Source of the DNA: Bartonella rattaustraliani AUST/NH4 | Lineage (GTDB): Bacteria > Pseudomonadota > Alphaproteobacteria > Rhizobiales > Rhizobiaceae | Assembly: GCF_000312565.1 (NCBI RefSeq) | Contig: NZ_CALW02000031.1 | Span: forward strand, 124,001-188,000 | Direction: 5' to 3' | DNA length: 64,000 bases | Shown: positions 22,501 to 30,534 of the stretch, piece by piece | Numbering within the stretch: the stretch's first letter is position 1 | Layout of the letters: every line of letters starts with the position of its first letter | Made by a program: the position numbers and the translations under genes | The notes under the pieces: model-generated | Seen by the model: only the letters and a program-made list of their open reading frames with translations | Database searches by the model: none | Told to the model about the DNA's origin: nothing

Positions 22501-24159
22501 GGTGATGGAGCACAAGCACGGGCACAGGGCAGTGTGGCTTTGGATAAAAGCAAACTTGATTTTCATGTTGATTTACAAAATTTGTCTGCTGATTTGATCA
22601 ATAGTTTTATTGCAAGGCAAGCGCTTGCAGGAATGGTAGTAGGCAAAATCGATATTGGTGGGACAGTGAAAGATCCATCTGTTCATTTTGATCTTTCCAG
22701 TCAAAGCATGACTGCTATGACCCACAAAGGAGCTTTCTCAATAGATATGCGTGCCCGTGGTTCTTACAAAAAATCGACTTTTCATGTTGAAAATATAGTA
22801 GCAACAGGGGATAAAGGATTAAATCTCGCTATCGATGGGCCTATTTCTCTCAATGATTTAAATGCTAAATTAAATGTTAAAGGCACAATGCCCCTTGCTT
22901 TTGCTGATCTATTGTTGGCGAAGCGTGGTGCATATGTAACGGGTACAGCAAGAATTGATACGATACTAAAAGGTCATTTATCTCGACCACAGTTAACAGG
23001 GCAACTTTCTATAGATAATGGTAGTTTTTTTGATTCAAAAACAAATTTAGGATTGAACAATATAACAATTGTAGCTAAATTAAATGGCGATCACATTCTG
23101 ATAGAAAAAGCTTCAGCGTCTTCATCAGAAGGGGGGGCAATTTCTGCTTCAGGTCGTATTCTCAATGATCTACAGTCAGATTTGGTTATCCATCTTGACC
23201 ACGTCAATTATAATAATGGCTCTATGATTTTGGCAACATTGTCAGGGGATATGACAATGGTTGGTCATTTTTTGAATGATCTTGTTATTGGTGGGGATGT
23301 TACCGTTGAAAAAGCGGAAGTTTTGGTTCCTGATCACTTTCGAAATGCAAAATTTCTTGATATTAAGAATGAGAATTTAACCAAACCAATTCAAAAAACA
23401 CTTGAACGTGCTGAGGTTAAAAGCACCAATCAACGTTCTGATGTTTCTCAAAAGCCTTCATCAACTGTACAGTTAAATATGCGTGTTACAGCACAAAATC
23501 AATTTTTTGTACGTGGACGAGGGTTAGATACGGAGCTAGGAGGGCGCATTAATCTAACGGGTCCATTAAATGATGCACATCCGGTTGGTGAGCTTAGGAT
23601 GATTCGTGGACGTTTTGATATTCTTTCACGACACCTTAGTTTTGATCAAGGACAAGTGAGCTTTAGTGGTAATCTTAAACCTACAGTTTCTTTTGTGACA
23701 AGTTATAATAGTGGTGATATTCACGTTACTGTAACTGTAAGTGGAACGATTGATAATCTTGATATCAATTTTTCTTCACAACCAAATTTGCCACAAGATG
23801 AAATTTTAGCACGTTTGATTTTTAATCGCTCTCTTAATGAACTATCACCCTTTCAGATTGCTCAGCTTGTGACAGCAGCAGCTAATCTTGTAAATGATTC
23901 TAATACATCTTTATTGAATACTTTACGGACTAAAATTGGTCTTGATGATCTTGATGTTATTGTTGATGAAAAAGGAAATACGGGCTTACGGATTGGACGC
24001 TATATACATAATAACGTTTATTTAGGTTTTGAAGCAGGGTCGAATGGAGCGACGAAAGGAACAATTAATTTAGATATTTCGCGTCATCTTAAAGCGAAAG
24101 GCGCTATAGGGAACGAAAAGAATTCTAGTATTGGTATATTTTATGAAAAAGATTATTGA
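19507..24159 (+). CDS. tamB: TamB, translocation and assembly module inner-membrane component
   Basis: A 1550-residue AsmA/DUF490-type protein. An N-terminal signal anchor (LSAFLFVLLFLLVSAFVFA) places it in the inner membrane; the rest is a long run of beta-rich repeats expected to form a periplasm-spanning groove, and the C-terminal ~350 residues are the conserved TamB domain (SFDQGQVSFSGNLKPTVSF, LPQDEILARLIFNRSLNELS, GLRIGRYIHNNVYLGFE). It partners with the TamA encoded just upstream, with a one-base overlap. The length is in the normal range for rhizobial TamB. No disruption is visible. Confidence 0.94.
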   Translation: MKKKVRLSAFLFVLLFLLVSAFVFAQRNNLSFHEMKTDSSSWLVSLIEHKLSTPNRRVRLHNVQGALSSQTSVDTITVSDKKGVWLKITNAKMDWNRLALLRGRVDINQISVGQVTFLRKPQRSSSLLATSFEKGKFSLPKLPLALSIKMLTAEHVRFEEEPFCFTADVSLKGNLVLARGDFDVNIAANRLDAPGSFSVLTKISHDNRTAQIDISAHEPQNGILANIFHIEKRSALNLAIKGEGTFNDLVVRLYLEADHFPILDGNVIFANGAEGHSFSTQLVGTLSPLMPPQYRSLFESDLTLKAQARMTKEGVTHLDHIALQNKAINVIANAQITADGFLRQLFVDGKIALNKESESAHLPASEESMRFDNLALNIDYGREGKQSWNGRLVAHHVRNKNIHIRDAIFDMGGVSENLDNAASRHVGIQIKGTLKGIEKWEGPLIEESGETIHVYLDTDIFSKNPVLIHDFSLTGKGFSAWLKGKMDRFIFKGDLGLKTQTLMPFSLLSKQALSGSADIKAKGTIGLMSGIFDLELSGMADNMKLGVESFDRFFKGSFTLSGGAAYDTKNFILQRLNLKSQHANIKADGYVSSERAKMDFYAQLFDLSKLDPRIKGALTVQSTARGHGGLIKLNTRAHVAEAFLVEKKLQNTTLTMKTVVDNTSLMTSLSGFIKGEGTFAKKPLYLYSSFKDSNRIRKLENIDIRGGNAKITGDLSQAVGGFVKGALHINADDISSLAALFLQKGSGKLKGDFVFDEEKGKQKAHLKAHVDHLNFAENTIKKLAIEADIFDLFGMTQFEGFINGEHMQTPFMVVNHFKARAHNNNEKTAFTVQAMLPKNANVQFSGHMIPVKVSKGVKREVKIETIDIKQSNFHATLPKPAMVVFNQDGITIDELGVAINGGRAVLSGSVQETIDLHFTMNALPAALVNLWKPDLGATGVVTGQVMVRGNFKKPDVTYDIKGENLTTVAFQEKQIMPFALSVTGKTVDQNLTLNANLKGDGAQARAQGSVALDKSKLDFHVDLQNLSADLINSFIARQALAGMVVGKIDIGGTVKDPSVHFDLSSQSMTAMTHKGAFSIDMRARGSYKKSTFHVENIVATGDKGLNLAIDGPISLNDLNAKLNVKGTMPLAFADLLLAKRGAYVTGTARIDTILKGHLSRPQLTGQLSIDNGSFFDSKTNLGLNNITIVAKLNGDHILIEKASASSSEGGAISASGRILNDLQSDLVIHLDHVNYNNGSMILATLSGDMTMVGHFLNDLVIGGDVTVEKAEVLVPDHFRNAKFLDIKNENLTKPIQKTLERAEVKSTNQRSDVSQKPSSTVQLNMRVTAQNQFFVRGRGLDTELGGRINLTGPLNDAHPVGELRMIRGRFDILSRHLSFDQGQVSFSGNLKPTVSFVTSYNSGDIHVTVTVSGTIDNLDINFSSQPNLPQDEILARLIFNRSLNELSPFQIAQLVTAAANLVNDSNTSLLNTLRTKIGLDDLDVIVDEKGNTGLRIGRYIHNNVYLGFEAGSNGATKGTINLDISRHLKAKGAIGNEKNSSIGIFYEKDY

Positions 24160-24850
24160 GGGTTCCTGTTTTTTATGTTCTCAATTTTCTTACACATTGA
24201 CATATTGAGGCGATCAGAAACTTCATGAAAGAAGAGCTTTTTTATTAAATTTTGAGCAGCTAAGTCTGAAATATTAGGTTTCTTGTTTGCTATCGTCTCT
24301 TATAACGTCATATTTTTTACGAAAAACAGTATGTTATTGTGCTTTTCATTCATATTTGTGTGTATTTCTTGTTGCTTTCATTTATTTTACGGCGTTTTTT
24401 GGAAAGATTTATTATAAAAATGTAATAAATTCAGTACATTAAACGTATTCATTTTATATGAATCCGTTTGGGAGTCTACATTTTTATACATGATTCAAGT
24501 GCTTTCCTTTTATCAACAATTGCCATCTATGAACAAAGCATAAAAAGCAAATCATGATGCACATATTATAATGCATATGAGCATTCAAAAGCAGTAATCG
24601 TCCATAACAATTCATAACACGTTCTCATCAATAAATTCTATAGTCACTATAAGACGCAATCGTTTGAAATGATCCAATAACATAAATTGCATGGTTTTAA
24701 ATCACATCTTAATACTTGAATTGTTCATGGACTTATAACGTTCTTCATAATAAAACGTTTCTGCCTGTGGAAATGACGATAGAATAAATGCATTCAGTTA
24801 AATCAGGAAAAAGCTTAAAATATGGGTGTTTTCAAGGAGGGATTTTTTAA
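24160..24850. other. Gene-free stretch between tamB and a GNAT gene
   Basis: About 690 AT-rich bases with no gene, integrase remnant or RNA that I can recognise. A short inverted repeat (ATTCATTTTATATGAAT, about 24448-24464) is present but has no T-run. Confidence 0.45.
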
Positions 24851-25408
24851 ATGAGGATTACCGACCTGCCTCATCACTTTGTTGTTGGTCGAAAAGTGAG
24901 ATTATTGGTTCCCGATGTATCTTATTCGCAGGAAATGTATACTCTTCTATCAGAATTTTTAGATCTGCATTATGAGTTTCTTTTATGGGCAAATATGGAA
25001 CATTCGATTGAATTATGTTCTAAAAATCTCGAAACTGCGACAAAAAATTTCTTGGAGGATAAAAATGAATATAGGTTTTTAATGGTAGAATCCCATTCAG
25101 ATTGTCTTCTAGGGTGTATAAGTTTATTTATCAAAAACCCTAAAATTTCATTTTACGAAATAGGTTGTTGGATTTCAAACTTAGCAATGGGTGCAGGCAT
25201 TGTTACAGAAGCTTGTATTTTGGTCAAAAATATTGCCTGTCATTATTTACACTGTAAACGATTAAAGATTCAAACGGTGCAAAGAAATACGCGTAACACC
25301 AATGTCGCTATTCGCGCAGGTTTTCAATTAGAAGCAAGATTGAAAAATCACTGTCTTGATGGCTTTGGTAGCATTGACGATACTTGCATATATACTTATC
25401 CAATATAG
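24851..25408 (+). CDS. GNAT acetyltransferase, RimJ/RimL type
   Basis: A 185-residue acetyltransferase resembling the ribosomal-protein N-acetyltransferases RimJ/RimL. It shows YRFLMVESHSDCLLGCISLF (central strands), YEIGCWISNLAMGAGIVTEA (the acetyl-CoA loop, in which the usual GxG arginine motif is weakened) and the C-terminal RLKIQTVQRNTRNTNVAIRAGF...LEARLKNH, which is diagnostic of this subgroup (N-x-x-S/N-x-x-v-a...G-F). A strong AAGGAGGG site precedes the ATG. It stands alone, immediately before the left inverted repeat. Confidence 0.85.
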   Translation: MRITDLPHHFVVGRKVRLLVPDVSYSQEMYTLLSEFLDLHYEFLLWANMEHSIELCSKNLETATKNFLEDKNEYRFLMVESHSDCLLGCISLFIKNPKISFYEIGCWISNLAMGAGIVTEACILVKNIACHYLHCKRLKIQTVQRNTRNTNVAIRAGFQLEARLKNHCLDGFGSIDDTCIYTYPI

Positions 25409-25456
25409 CGCATATTTATCAAAATCAAAGAGAAGAAAACCAGTTTTTGTCATTAA

Positions 25457-25826
25457 TATATTGATATATAACGATAAATTAATCATTATTTATCTGGATA
25501 TCGCAAGATTCTCTCATTTTTATGTTGAACCAATTTTTTCATTTGATTTTACACTATCAGCGGGATTGATGTGAAGATAAAATGAGTGAAAAAAGCAGGA
25601 AAAATGCTTCTTATGAACCGCCTTCATGCAAAGGTTGTCGCAACAGCATGCGCTGGTAAATAGGGTTTATTTTACTTAATGAGTTCTCTATGAGAGTGAT
25701 AGGGGCTACCGCTTTATAAGCGAAAAGATGGTAGTGCTTAATGGCTTATCGTTATGCAATTCATAGAACGCCACCGTAAAATGGGCTTAGGAACACTGAG
25801 AGATATCTTTTTAAAACATACAGCAT
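25457..25826 (+). repeat. Integrase-end remnant, copy 5 (outer unit of left inverted repeat)
   Basis: Contains the conserved ACACTATCAGCGGGATTGA block, a ribosome-binding-site-like AGCAGGAAAAATG, degraded integrase codons and a distinctive insertion (GGTTTATTTTACTTAATGAG) shared only with copy 8. It ends in the TTTAAAACATACAGCATATTG junction with copy 6. Confidence 0.72.
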
Positions 25827-26175
25827 ATTGATTTATAATGGTAATCTGCCGTTATTCATATTAAATTAAGAATCTCGAATATTGTAAAACTTTCTCATTT
25901 CAAGTTTGTTCATGATGAATATGAAGCAGCCGAAATCTTCTGCCTGCACATATCTTCTGCCTGCACATTATAAGCATGGTTGGCATGTGGGTAAAAACGT
26001 TTGAGTAAGGGATAAAAATCCTCTCAATGCAAAAACTATCGTAACACGATAAATTGGTAAACATACCATGAGTTGGTAAAAAAATGATGATGTTGATTTA
26101 TACCTTCACAAACGTAAAGAGTGTAGTGCACAATGGTTTTACAGTATATCATTCACGGACAGCGTCGTGAAATAG
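25505..26175 (+). repeat. Left arm of a ~0.67-kb inverted repeat
   Basis: This 671-base stretch is nearly identical, in reverse orientation, to 32408-33070. The arms are made of integrase remnants 5 and 6 here, and 8 and 7 on the right. A clear difference is a 17-bp tandem duplication (ATCTTCTGCCTGCACAT at 25935-25951 and 25952-25968), single in the right arm. The arms enclose dapE, the peptidase, the hydrolase, infC and the ABC exporter. Confidence 0.85.
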
Positions 26176-26210
26176 GCTTGAAGACCTTGAGAAAAGTCTC
26201 TTTGAAGAAA
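25825..26210 (+). repeat. Integrase-end remnant, copy 6 (inner unit of left inverted repeat)
   Basis: Begins at TATTGATTTATAATGG, with a diverged upstream block. It carries two units of the internal duplication (GATAAATTGGTAAACATAC, CATGAGTTGGTAAAA) and integrase-like codons through ...GHRRREIGL and VSLKK, all broken. Confidence 0.72.
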
Positions 26211-26553
26211 GATTCCTCAACAAGCTTATTTTTCTAAAAAGCTTTTGGGAGCATTATAGAAATCTATCCTGCCCTTTAGATTTGTTGAAATACGAACCGT
26301 ATGATAGCATTATAACAGGTAGAATTATTCTTATTGCTCATTGCCAATGTTGCTCATCACTCTCGAAACCGTTCATAAAGTCGTTTTTAGTCTTTCACGA
26401 ATGATTTTTACCAACGTTTCAACGTCTATAAGGAATATTCCGACTCTTTTACATAAAACAACTTAAAATTAAGAAAATCTGCTGATCTTCAATAAGCTCA
26501 ATGCAATATGCAAAAGAACAGATGATTTGCTTATTTTAAATTGTTTTGCTTTT
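26211..26553. other. Gene-free stretch downstream of dapE
   Basis: No gene seen. A short symmetric element, TTTTGC...GCAAAA around 26550-26566, overlaps the dapE 3' end and could be a weak terminator. Confidence 0.35.
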
Positions 26554-27726
26554 TTATGCAAAAAAATCAACAATGAAACGTTCATAGATAGCCGTAAGAG
26601 TTTCCATTGCCTCAAGGGCTACACATTCATCAATCATATGCATAGTTTGTCCTGGTAAACCAAATTCAACAACTGGACAATAATCCTTAATAAACCTTGC
26701 GTCTGAAGTCCCTCCCGAAGTTGAGCATTCGGGTGTATTCCCTGTCACAGTTTTAATGGTATTTGATAAAGTTTTAACGAGTTTATCATTTTTCGTCAAA
26801 AAAACACCACCCAAACTTGGAATCCATTCCAATTGGTAATAGGGAAGTTGATCACCTTTGTCTTTTGGTTGCACCAAAGCAAGACGCTTTTCGATTTCTG
26901 CCATGAGTGTTTCTTTTGTCCAAAGATCGTTGTAACGTATGTTAAAACGGATGATTGTCTGTGCTGGAATAACATTTACAGCAGAATTCCCCGTATCAAT
27001 GGTTGTTAATTCCAAATTACTTGGTTGAAAATTTTCTGTGCCTTGGTCTAAAGCCGTCTGTGTCAACGCTTGAATAAGCTTACTGACTAAAGGTAATGGA
27101 TTGGCTGCCCGCTCGGGAAAAGCAACATGCCCTTGGCAACCTTGAACTGTAATAATACCAGACAGCGATCCTCGACGACCAATCTTGATCACATCACCAA
27201 CAGATTTTACACTCGTTGGTTCTCCCACAAGAGCTGCAGTCCATTTTTCGCCTTTTTGTTTCGCCCATTTGAGAAGTTTTACCGTACCGTTCACAGCAGG
27301 GCCTTCTTCATCACCGGTAATTAGAAGACTTACTGTTCCTTTCATAGGCTGTTTTTCGAGAACGCGAGCAAGTGCTGCAATAAAACAAGCGATGCCGCCC
27401 TTCATATCAACGGCACCTCGCCCATACAGTTTTCCCTGATTTATGACAGCGTCAAAAGGAGGATAAGTCCAGTCTTCCAGAGCTCCTGGTGGCACAACAT
27501 CTGTATGACCTGCAAACATAAGATGCGGACCTTCTTGCCCCATCTTAGCGTAGAGATTTTCAATGTCTTGTGTATTTTTATCTGAAAAAATAGGACGTTC
27601 AACATGGAACCCTATCTTAGTTAGAAACTGTTCTAAAACGGATAAGACACCTGCTTCATGCGGTGTAACAGAGGGACAGCGGATAAGCGTTTGTAATAAT
27701 TCAATAGGATTTGTAAGGACAGTCAT
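26554..27726 (-). CDS. dapE: Succinyl-diaminopimelate desuccinylase
   Basis: A 390-residue dinuclear zinc M20-family hydrolase that releases succinate from N-succinyl-LL-diaminopimelate, a late step of lysine and peptidoglycan precursor synthesis. Metal and catalytic motifs are all present: GHTDVVPPG (His ligand and Asp), [10 protein letters not shown] (bridging Asp), ITGDEEGPA (catalytic and metal Glu), GEPTS, and the C-terminal SGGTSDARF with a His ligand in the closing segment. Length is typical. It works in the same pathway as dapD (55533-56381), which is 29 kb away here. It is the outermost gene inside the left inverted repeat. Confidence 0.96.
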   Translation of the reverse strand: MTVLTNPIELLQTLIRCPSVTPHEAGVLSVLEQFLTKIGFHVERPIFSDKNTQDIENLYAKMGQEGPHLMFAGHTDVVPPGALEDWTYPPFDAVINQGKLYGRGAVDMKGGIACFIAALARVLEKQPMKGTVSLLITGDEEGPAVNGTVKLLKWAKQKGEKWTAALVGEPTSVKSVGDVIKIGRRGSLSGIITVQGCQGHVAFPERAANPLPLVSKLIQALTQTALDQGTENFQPSNLELTTIDTGNSAVNVIPAQTIIRFNIRYNDLWTKETLMAEIEKRLALVQPKDKGDQLPYYQLEWIPSLGGVFLTKNDKLVKTLSNTIKTVTGNTPECSTSGGTSDARFIKDYCPVVEFGLPGQTMHMIDECVALEAMETLTAIYERFIVDFFA

Positions 27727-27940
27727 CAGCGCTCTTCCAATTTGAATTTAAGAACTCTTGAAGATTATTACGCTGAATTACACAAAAGATAAAGAAAAAA
27801 CATTGAAGACACTCAGCAAATCAAGCAGGGGAAGACAATATTGCTGAGGCTTCAATGAACTCTTCATCCTGTGATGAAGCACATCTATAATGAAATGCTT
27901 CATAAAAAGTTCCGTGAAAGATTATTTTTTCGCGTTTTTT

Positions 27941-28681
27941 TCATGTTTCTAATTTATATGAATCAAAATTGATTTTCTGCAGCATACGACCATTTTTTTT
28001 CAACCAAGCGCGATGCGTTTGACTGTTAGGATAAAGTTTTTCACAAAGAGCCCAAAATCTTGGTCCATGATTCATTTCGATAAGGTGGGCAACTTCATGC
28101 GCAACGACATATTCAACAATTTCTTTTGGTGCCATAATAAGACGCCAAGAAAAAGAGAGGCGCCCTCTTATCGAGCAAGAACCCCAACGACTTTTCGTAT
28201 CTTTATAACAAATTAATTTTACTTTACGTTCTACTTTATCTGCGTAATATTCCACAAGGGGCGTTATAATGGCGGCTGCCTGTTTTTTTAAAAGATCAGC
28301 AACGCGTCTTGGTAAATATTCTAATTGGCCATAAACGATAATGTGAGGCTCTTGGTCCTCACTTTCTGTCATAATTTCTGTGATTCCACGGCCTGCTTTA
28401 TGCCTGATAGTATGCTTAACGCCCAATATAGGAATCGTTGCACCATCTTTGAGATAAGAACTTTCACAAAAATTTTGTACACGAGCAAGGTGCGCCTCAA
28501 TCCAAGACCGGTGCTTCTCAACAAAATCTTGAACTGCACAAAGATTGACCTCTGGTGGTTTTGTCACGCAAATTCCTTGGCCGCTTGCTTCAATCCGTAA
28601 GATGAGACGACGCGCATACTTATTTTCCCGTACTCGCAGGGGGACAACGCGATTAGAAATCATAAAAGACTGTTCTGTCAT
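27941..28681 (-). CDS. YgjP/SprT-like zinc metallopeptidase (DUF45)
   Basis: A 246-residue protein of the YgjP-like metallopeptidase family. The zinc motif HEVAHLIEMNH (HExxH plus a third ligand at the second His of the following GPRFW segment) lies near residue 195. It is preceded by the family block KDTKSRWGSCSIRGRLSFSW and RLIMAPKEIVEYVVAHE. No signal peptide is present, so it is likely cytoplasmic. Substrates are unknown. The stop is about 215 bases upstream of dapE on the same strand; the hydrolase gene at 28716 is 34 bases upstream, so the two probably form an operon. Confidence 0.88.
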   Translation of the reverse strand: MTEQSFMISNRVVPLRVRENKYARRLILRIEASGQGICVTKPPEVNLCAVQDFVEKHRSWIEAHLARVQNFCESSYLKDGATIPILGVKHTIRHKAGRGITEIMTESEDQEPHIIVYGQLEYLPRRVADLLKKQAAAIITPLVEYYADKVERKVKLICYKDTKSRWGSCSIRGRLSFSWRLIMAPKEIVEYVVAHEVAHLIEMNHGPRFWALCEKLYPNSQTHRAWLKKNGRMLQKINFDSYKLET

Positions 28682-28715
28682 ACATTATGTCTTTAATTAT
28701 CAGTAAATTTGATTT

Positions 28716-29495
28716 TTATTCTGCATTAATTTGGTCAATCAATGACTTCAATGCGGTTCTGAGACACTCCAAATCTTGCGGACGCGAAAAACTATGGTCT
28801 GCATCACGAACGAGTGTCAGTGTCACATCATGTAACGGCAAATGGTTCAGTAAAGTCAATGTGTGCTGATAAGGTATCTCCACATCTTCCATTCCTTGTA
28901 AAATATGAATTGGGCATCCAACATCAATGCATCCCGTCATAACACAGTTGTCTCTGCCATCTTCAATAAACGCTCTTGTAAAAGGAACGGGCTCCGTATA
29001 ACTTATCTCAGATCGTTCAGGATATTCCGTTTCTTCTAAAATTTTCCACTGCTTCACACCCCTTCCTGATTCTATCAATGTTTTTGTAAAATCAGGCGCT
29101 GGGGCAATCAAAATCATGCCAGCAAGTCTCTTATTCTTCTGTGCTAGCAGCAGAGCAAGCTTTAAGGCAATCCACCCCCCCATAGAGGTCCCAATCAAAA
29201 TTTGCGGCTCCTCACAATAAGCTTCAAAAACCGCTAAACTTTCCTGAACCCAACGTGAAACTGTCCCTTGAAAAAAATCACCCCCAGATTCTCCGTTACC
29301 AGAATAATCAAAACGCAAACAGGACAAATCATTCCTTTGAGCAAAATTATCAACGAAACTCGCCTTATCCCCTAACATATCAGAGAGATAACCAGGAAGC
29401 CAAACAACACCAAGAGAATTCTTGCCTTTGCGATAACGCACTGCAAGAGAAGTGCCTTCAAACGAAAAAAACTGACACGGAATATTTTGATCCAT
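28716..29495 (-). CDS. Alpha/beta hydrolase
   Basis: A 259-residue serine hydrolase of the alpha/beta fold. It has the nucleophile elbow GTSMGGWIALKLA (Ser near residue 105), the oxyanion region VVWLPGYLSD, SCLRFDYSGNGES, an acidic residue in ILQGMEDVEIPY and the catalytic His in VRDADHSFSR. No signal peptide is visible. It resembles the BEM46/palmitoyl-thioesterase-like esterases of Rhizobiales; the true substrate is unknown. It lies 34 bases upstream of the YgjP-type peptidase on the same strand and is divergent from infC. Confidence 0.88.
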   Translation of the reverse strand: MDQNIPCQFFSFEGTSLAVRYRKGKNSLGVVWLPGYLSDMLGDKASFVDNFAQRNDLSCLRFDYSGNGESGGDFFQGTVSRWVQESLAVFEAYCEEPQILIGTSMGGWIALKLALLLAQKNKRLAGMILIAPAPDFTKTLIESGRGVKQWKILEETEYPERSEISYTEPVPFTRAFIEDGRDNCVMTGCIDVGCPIHILQGMEDVEIPYQHTLTLLNHLPLHDVTLTLVRDADHSFSRPQDLECLRTALKSLIDQINAE

Positions 29496-29655
29496 TATAC
29501 TTTTCCCTTATAAAACACCCTTACTATACAAGGAAAATTTCTCTCTTCCAAATTAAATCTCAAAGTTATAAATCAAATATGAAAAAAGCACGAAACATAG
29601 TTGTTTTTTTGTATAGAATTGTATATTAAATTACGTTGTAGATTCATAAAAATCT

Positions 29656-29672
29656 AAGGAGCATTGACCATT
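29656..29672 (+). promoter_or_regulatory. Ribosome-binding site and AUU start codon of infC
   Basis: AAGGAG at 29656-29661 is followed eight bases later by ATT (29670-29672) that opens the conserved N-terminus (I/M)RKPFK. A TTG at 29664 is in frame but only two bases from the AAGGAG. Spacing and homology favour ATT, the rare start codon that lets IF-3 repress its own synthesis in E. coli. Confidence 0.65.
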
Positions 29673-30206
29673 CGCAAACCGTTTAAAATGACACCTACTC
29701 AGAAAGATGGACCACGCTCAAATCAAGATATTCGGGTTCCTCGTGTTCAACTTATTAATGATGAAGGGCAGCATCAGGGAATTGTTGCAATACAAGAAGC
29801 ACTTGCTATGGCTGCAGATGCGGGGCTTGATTTGGTTGAAATTGTACCAAATGCAGAGCCACCTGTGTGTAAAATCATCGATTTGGGTAAATTAAAATAT
29901 CAGACCCAAAAAAAAGCAGCTGAAACACGTAAAAAACAAAAGGTTATCGAAATCAAAGAGATTAAGATGCGTCCAAATGTTGATGTTCATGATTATGGTG
30001 TAAAGCTCAAGGCTATTCATCGCTTCATTGGCAATGGTGATAAGGTGAAAATTACTTTGCGCTTCCGGGGTCGTGAAATGGCACACCAAGATCTTGGATT
30101 AAAGCTTCTTCAGCGCGTTAAAGAAGACACAAGTGAAATTGCTAAAATTGAGTCTGAACCAAAACTTGAAGGCCGTCAGATGATGATGGTGATAGCAGCT
30201 AAATAA
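29670..30206 (+). CDS. infC: Translation initiation factor IF-3
   Basis: A 178-residue IF-3, which binds the 30S subunit, blocks premature 50S joining and checks start codon-anticodon pairing. The N-terminal domain contains [18 protein letters not shown] and [20 protein letters not shown], with [18 protein letters not shown] leading into the lysine-rich linker. The C-terminal domain contains [17 protein letters not shown] and [13 protein letters not shown]. The start is taken as ATT at 29670 because of spacing from the AAGGAG site; TTG at 29664 or ATG at 29688 are the alternatives. The usual partners rpmI and rplT do not follow here. The gene lies within the inverted-repeat-bounded segment. 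Confidence 0.95.
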   Translation: MRKPFKMTPTQKDGPRSNQDIRVPRVQLINDEGQHQGIVAIQEALAMAADAGLDLVEIVPNAEPPVCKIIDLGKLKYQTQKKAAETRKKQKVIEIKEIKMRPNVDVHDYGVKLKAIHRFIGNGDKVKITLRFRGREMAHQDLGLKLLQRVKEDTSEIAKIESEPKLEGRQMMMVIAAK

Positions 30207-30534
30207 TTCTTCCATTGGAATATTCTATGGAGTGCAACTCATCGAGAATGATGTGTATAAATATGATTTAAGAGTACCGCATAGGGTTGGTGCAGTGCTT
30301 TTAAATTATGTGTGCAGGCTTAACATCTATTATGGTTGCTATTTCTAATAAAGATGGGATTCCATGTTGAACGTTCCGTCTTTTCAGAATAAAAATATAC
30401 AAGATACTGAAAACCTCTACCTTAAGAAGTTGCTTTTTTGTCAAAAAGGCTCTCTGTTTTATTATAAGAATGGTCCTTCATTATTAGAATGCTTCAGTCT
30501 TGCATAAAATAACGGTAAAATATAGAAGCGCTCT
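30207..30534. other. Gene-free stretch between infC and the ABC exporter gene
   Basis: No rpmI, rplT or other gene found in these 328 bases, and no convincing terminator. Confidence 0.45.
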
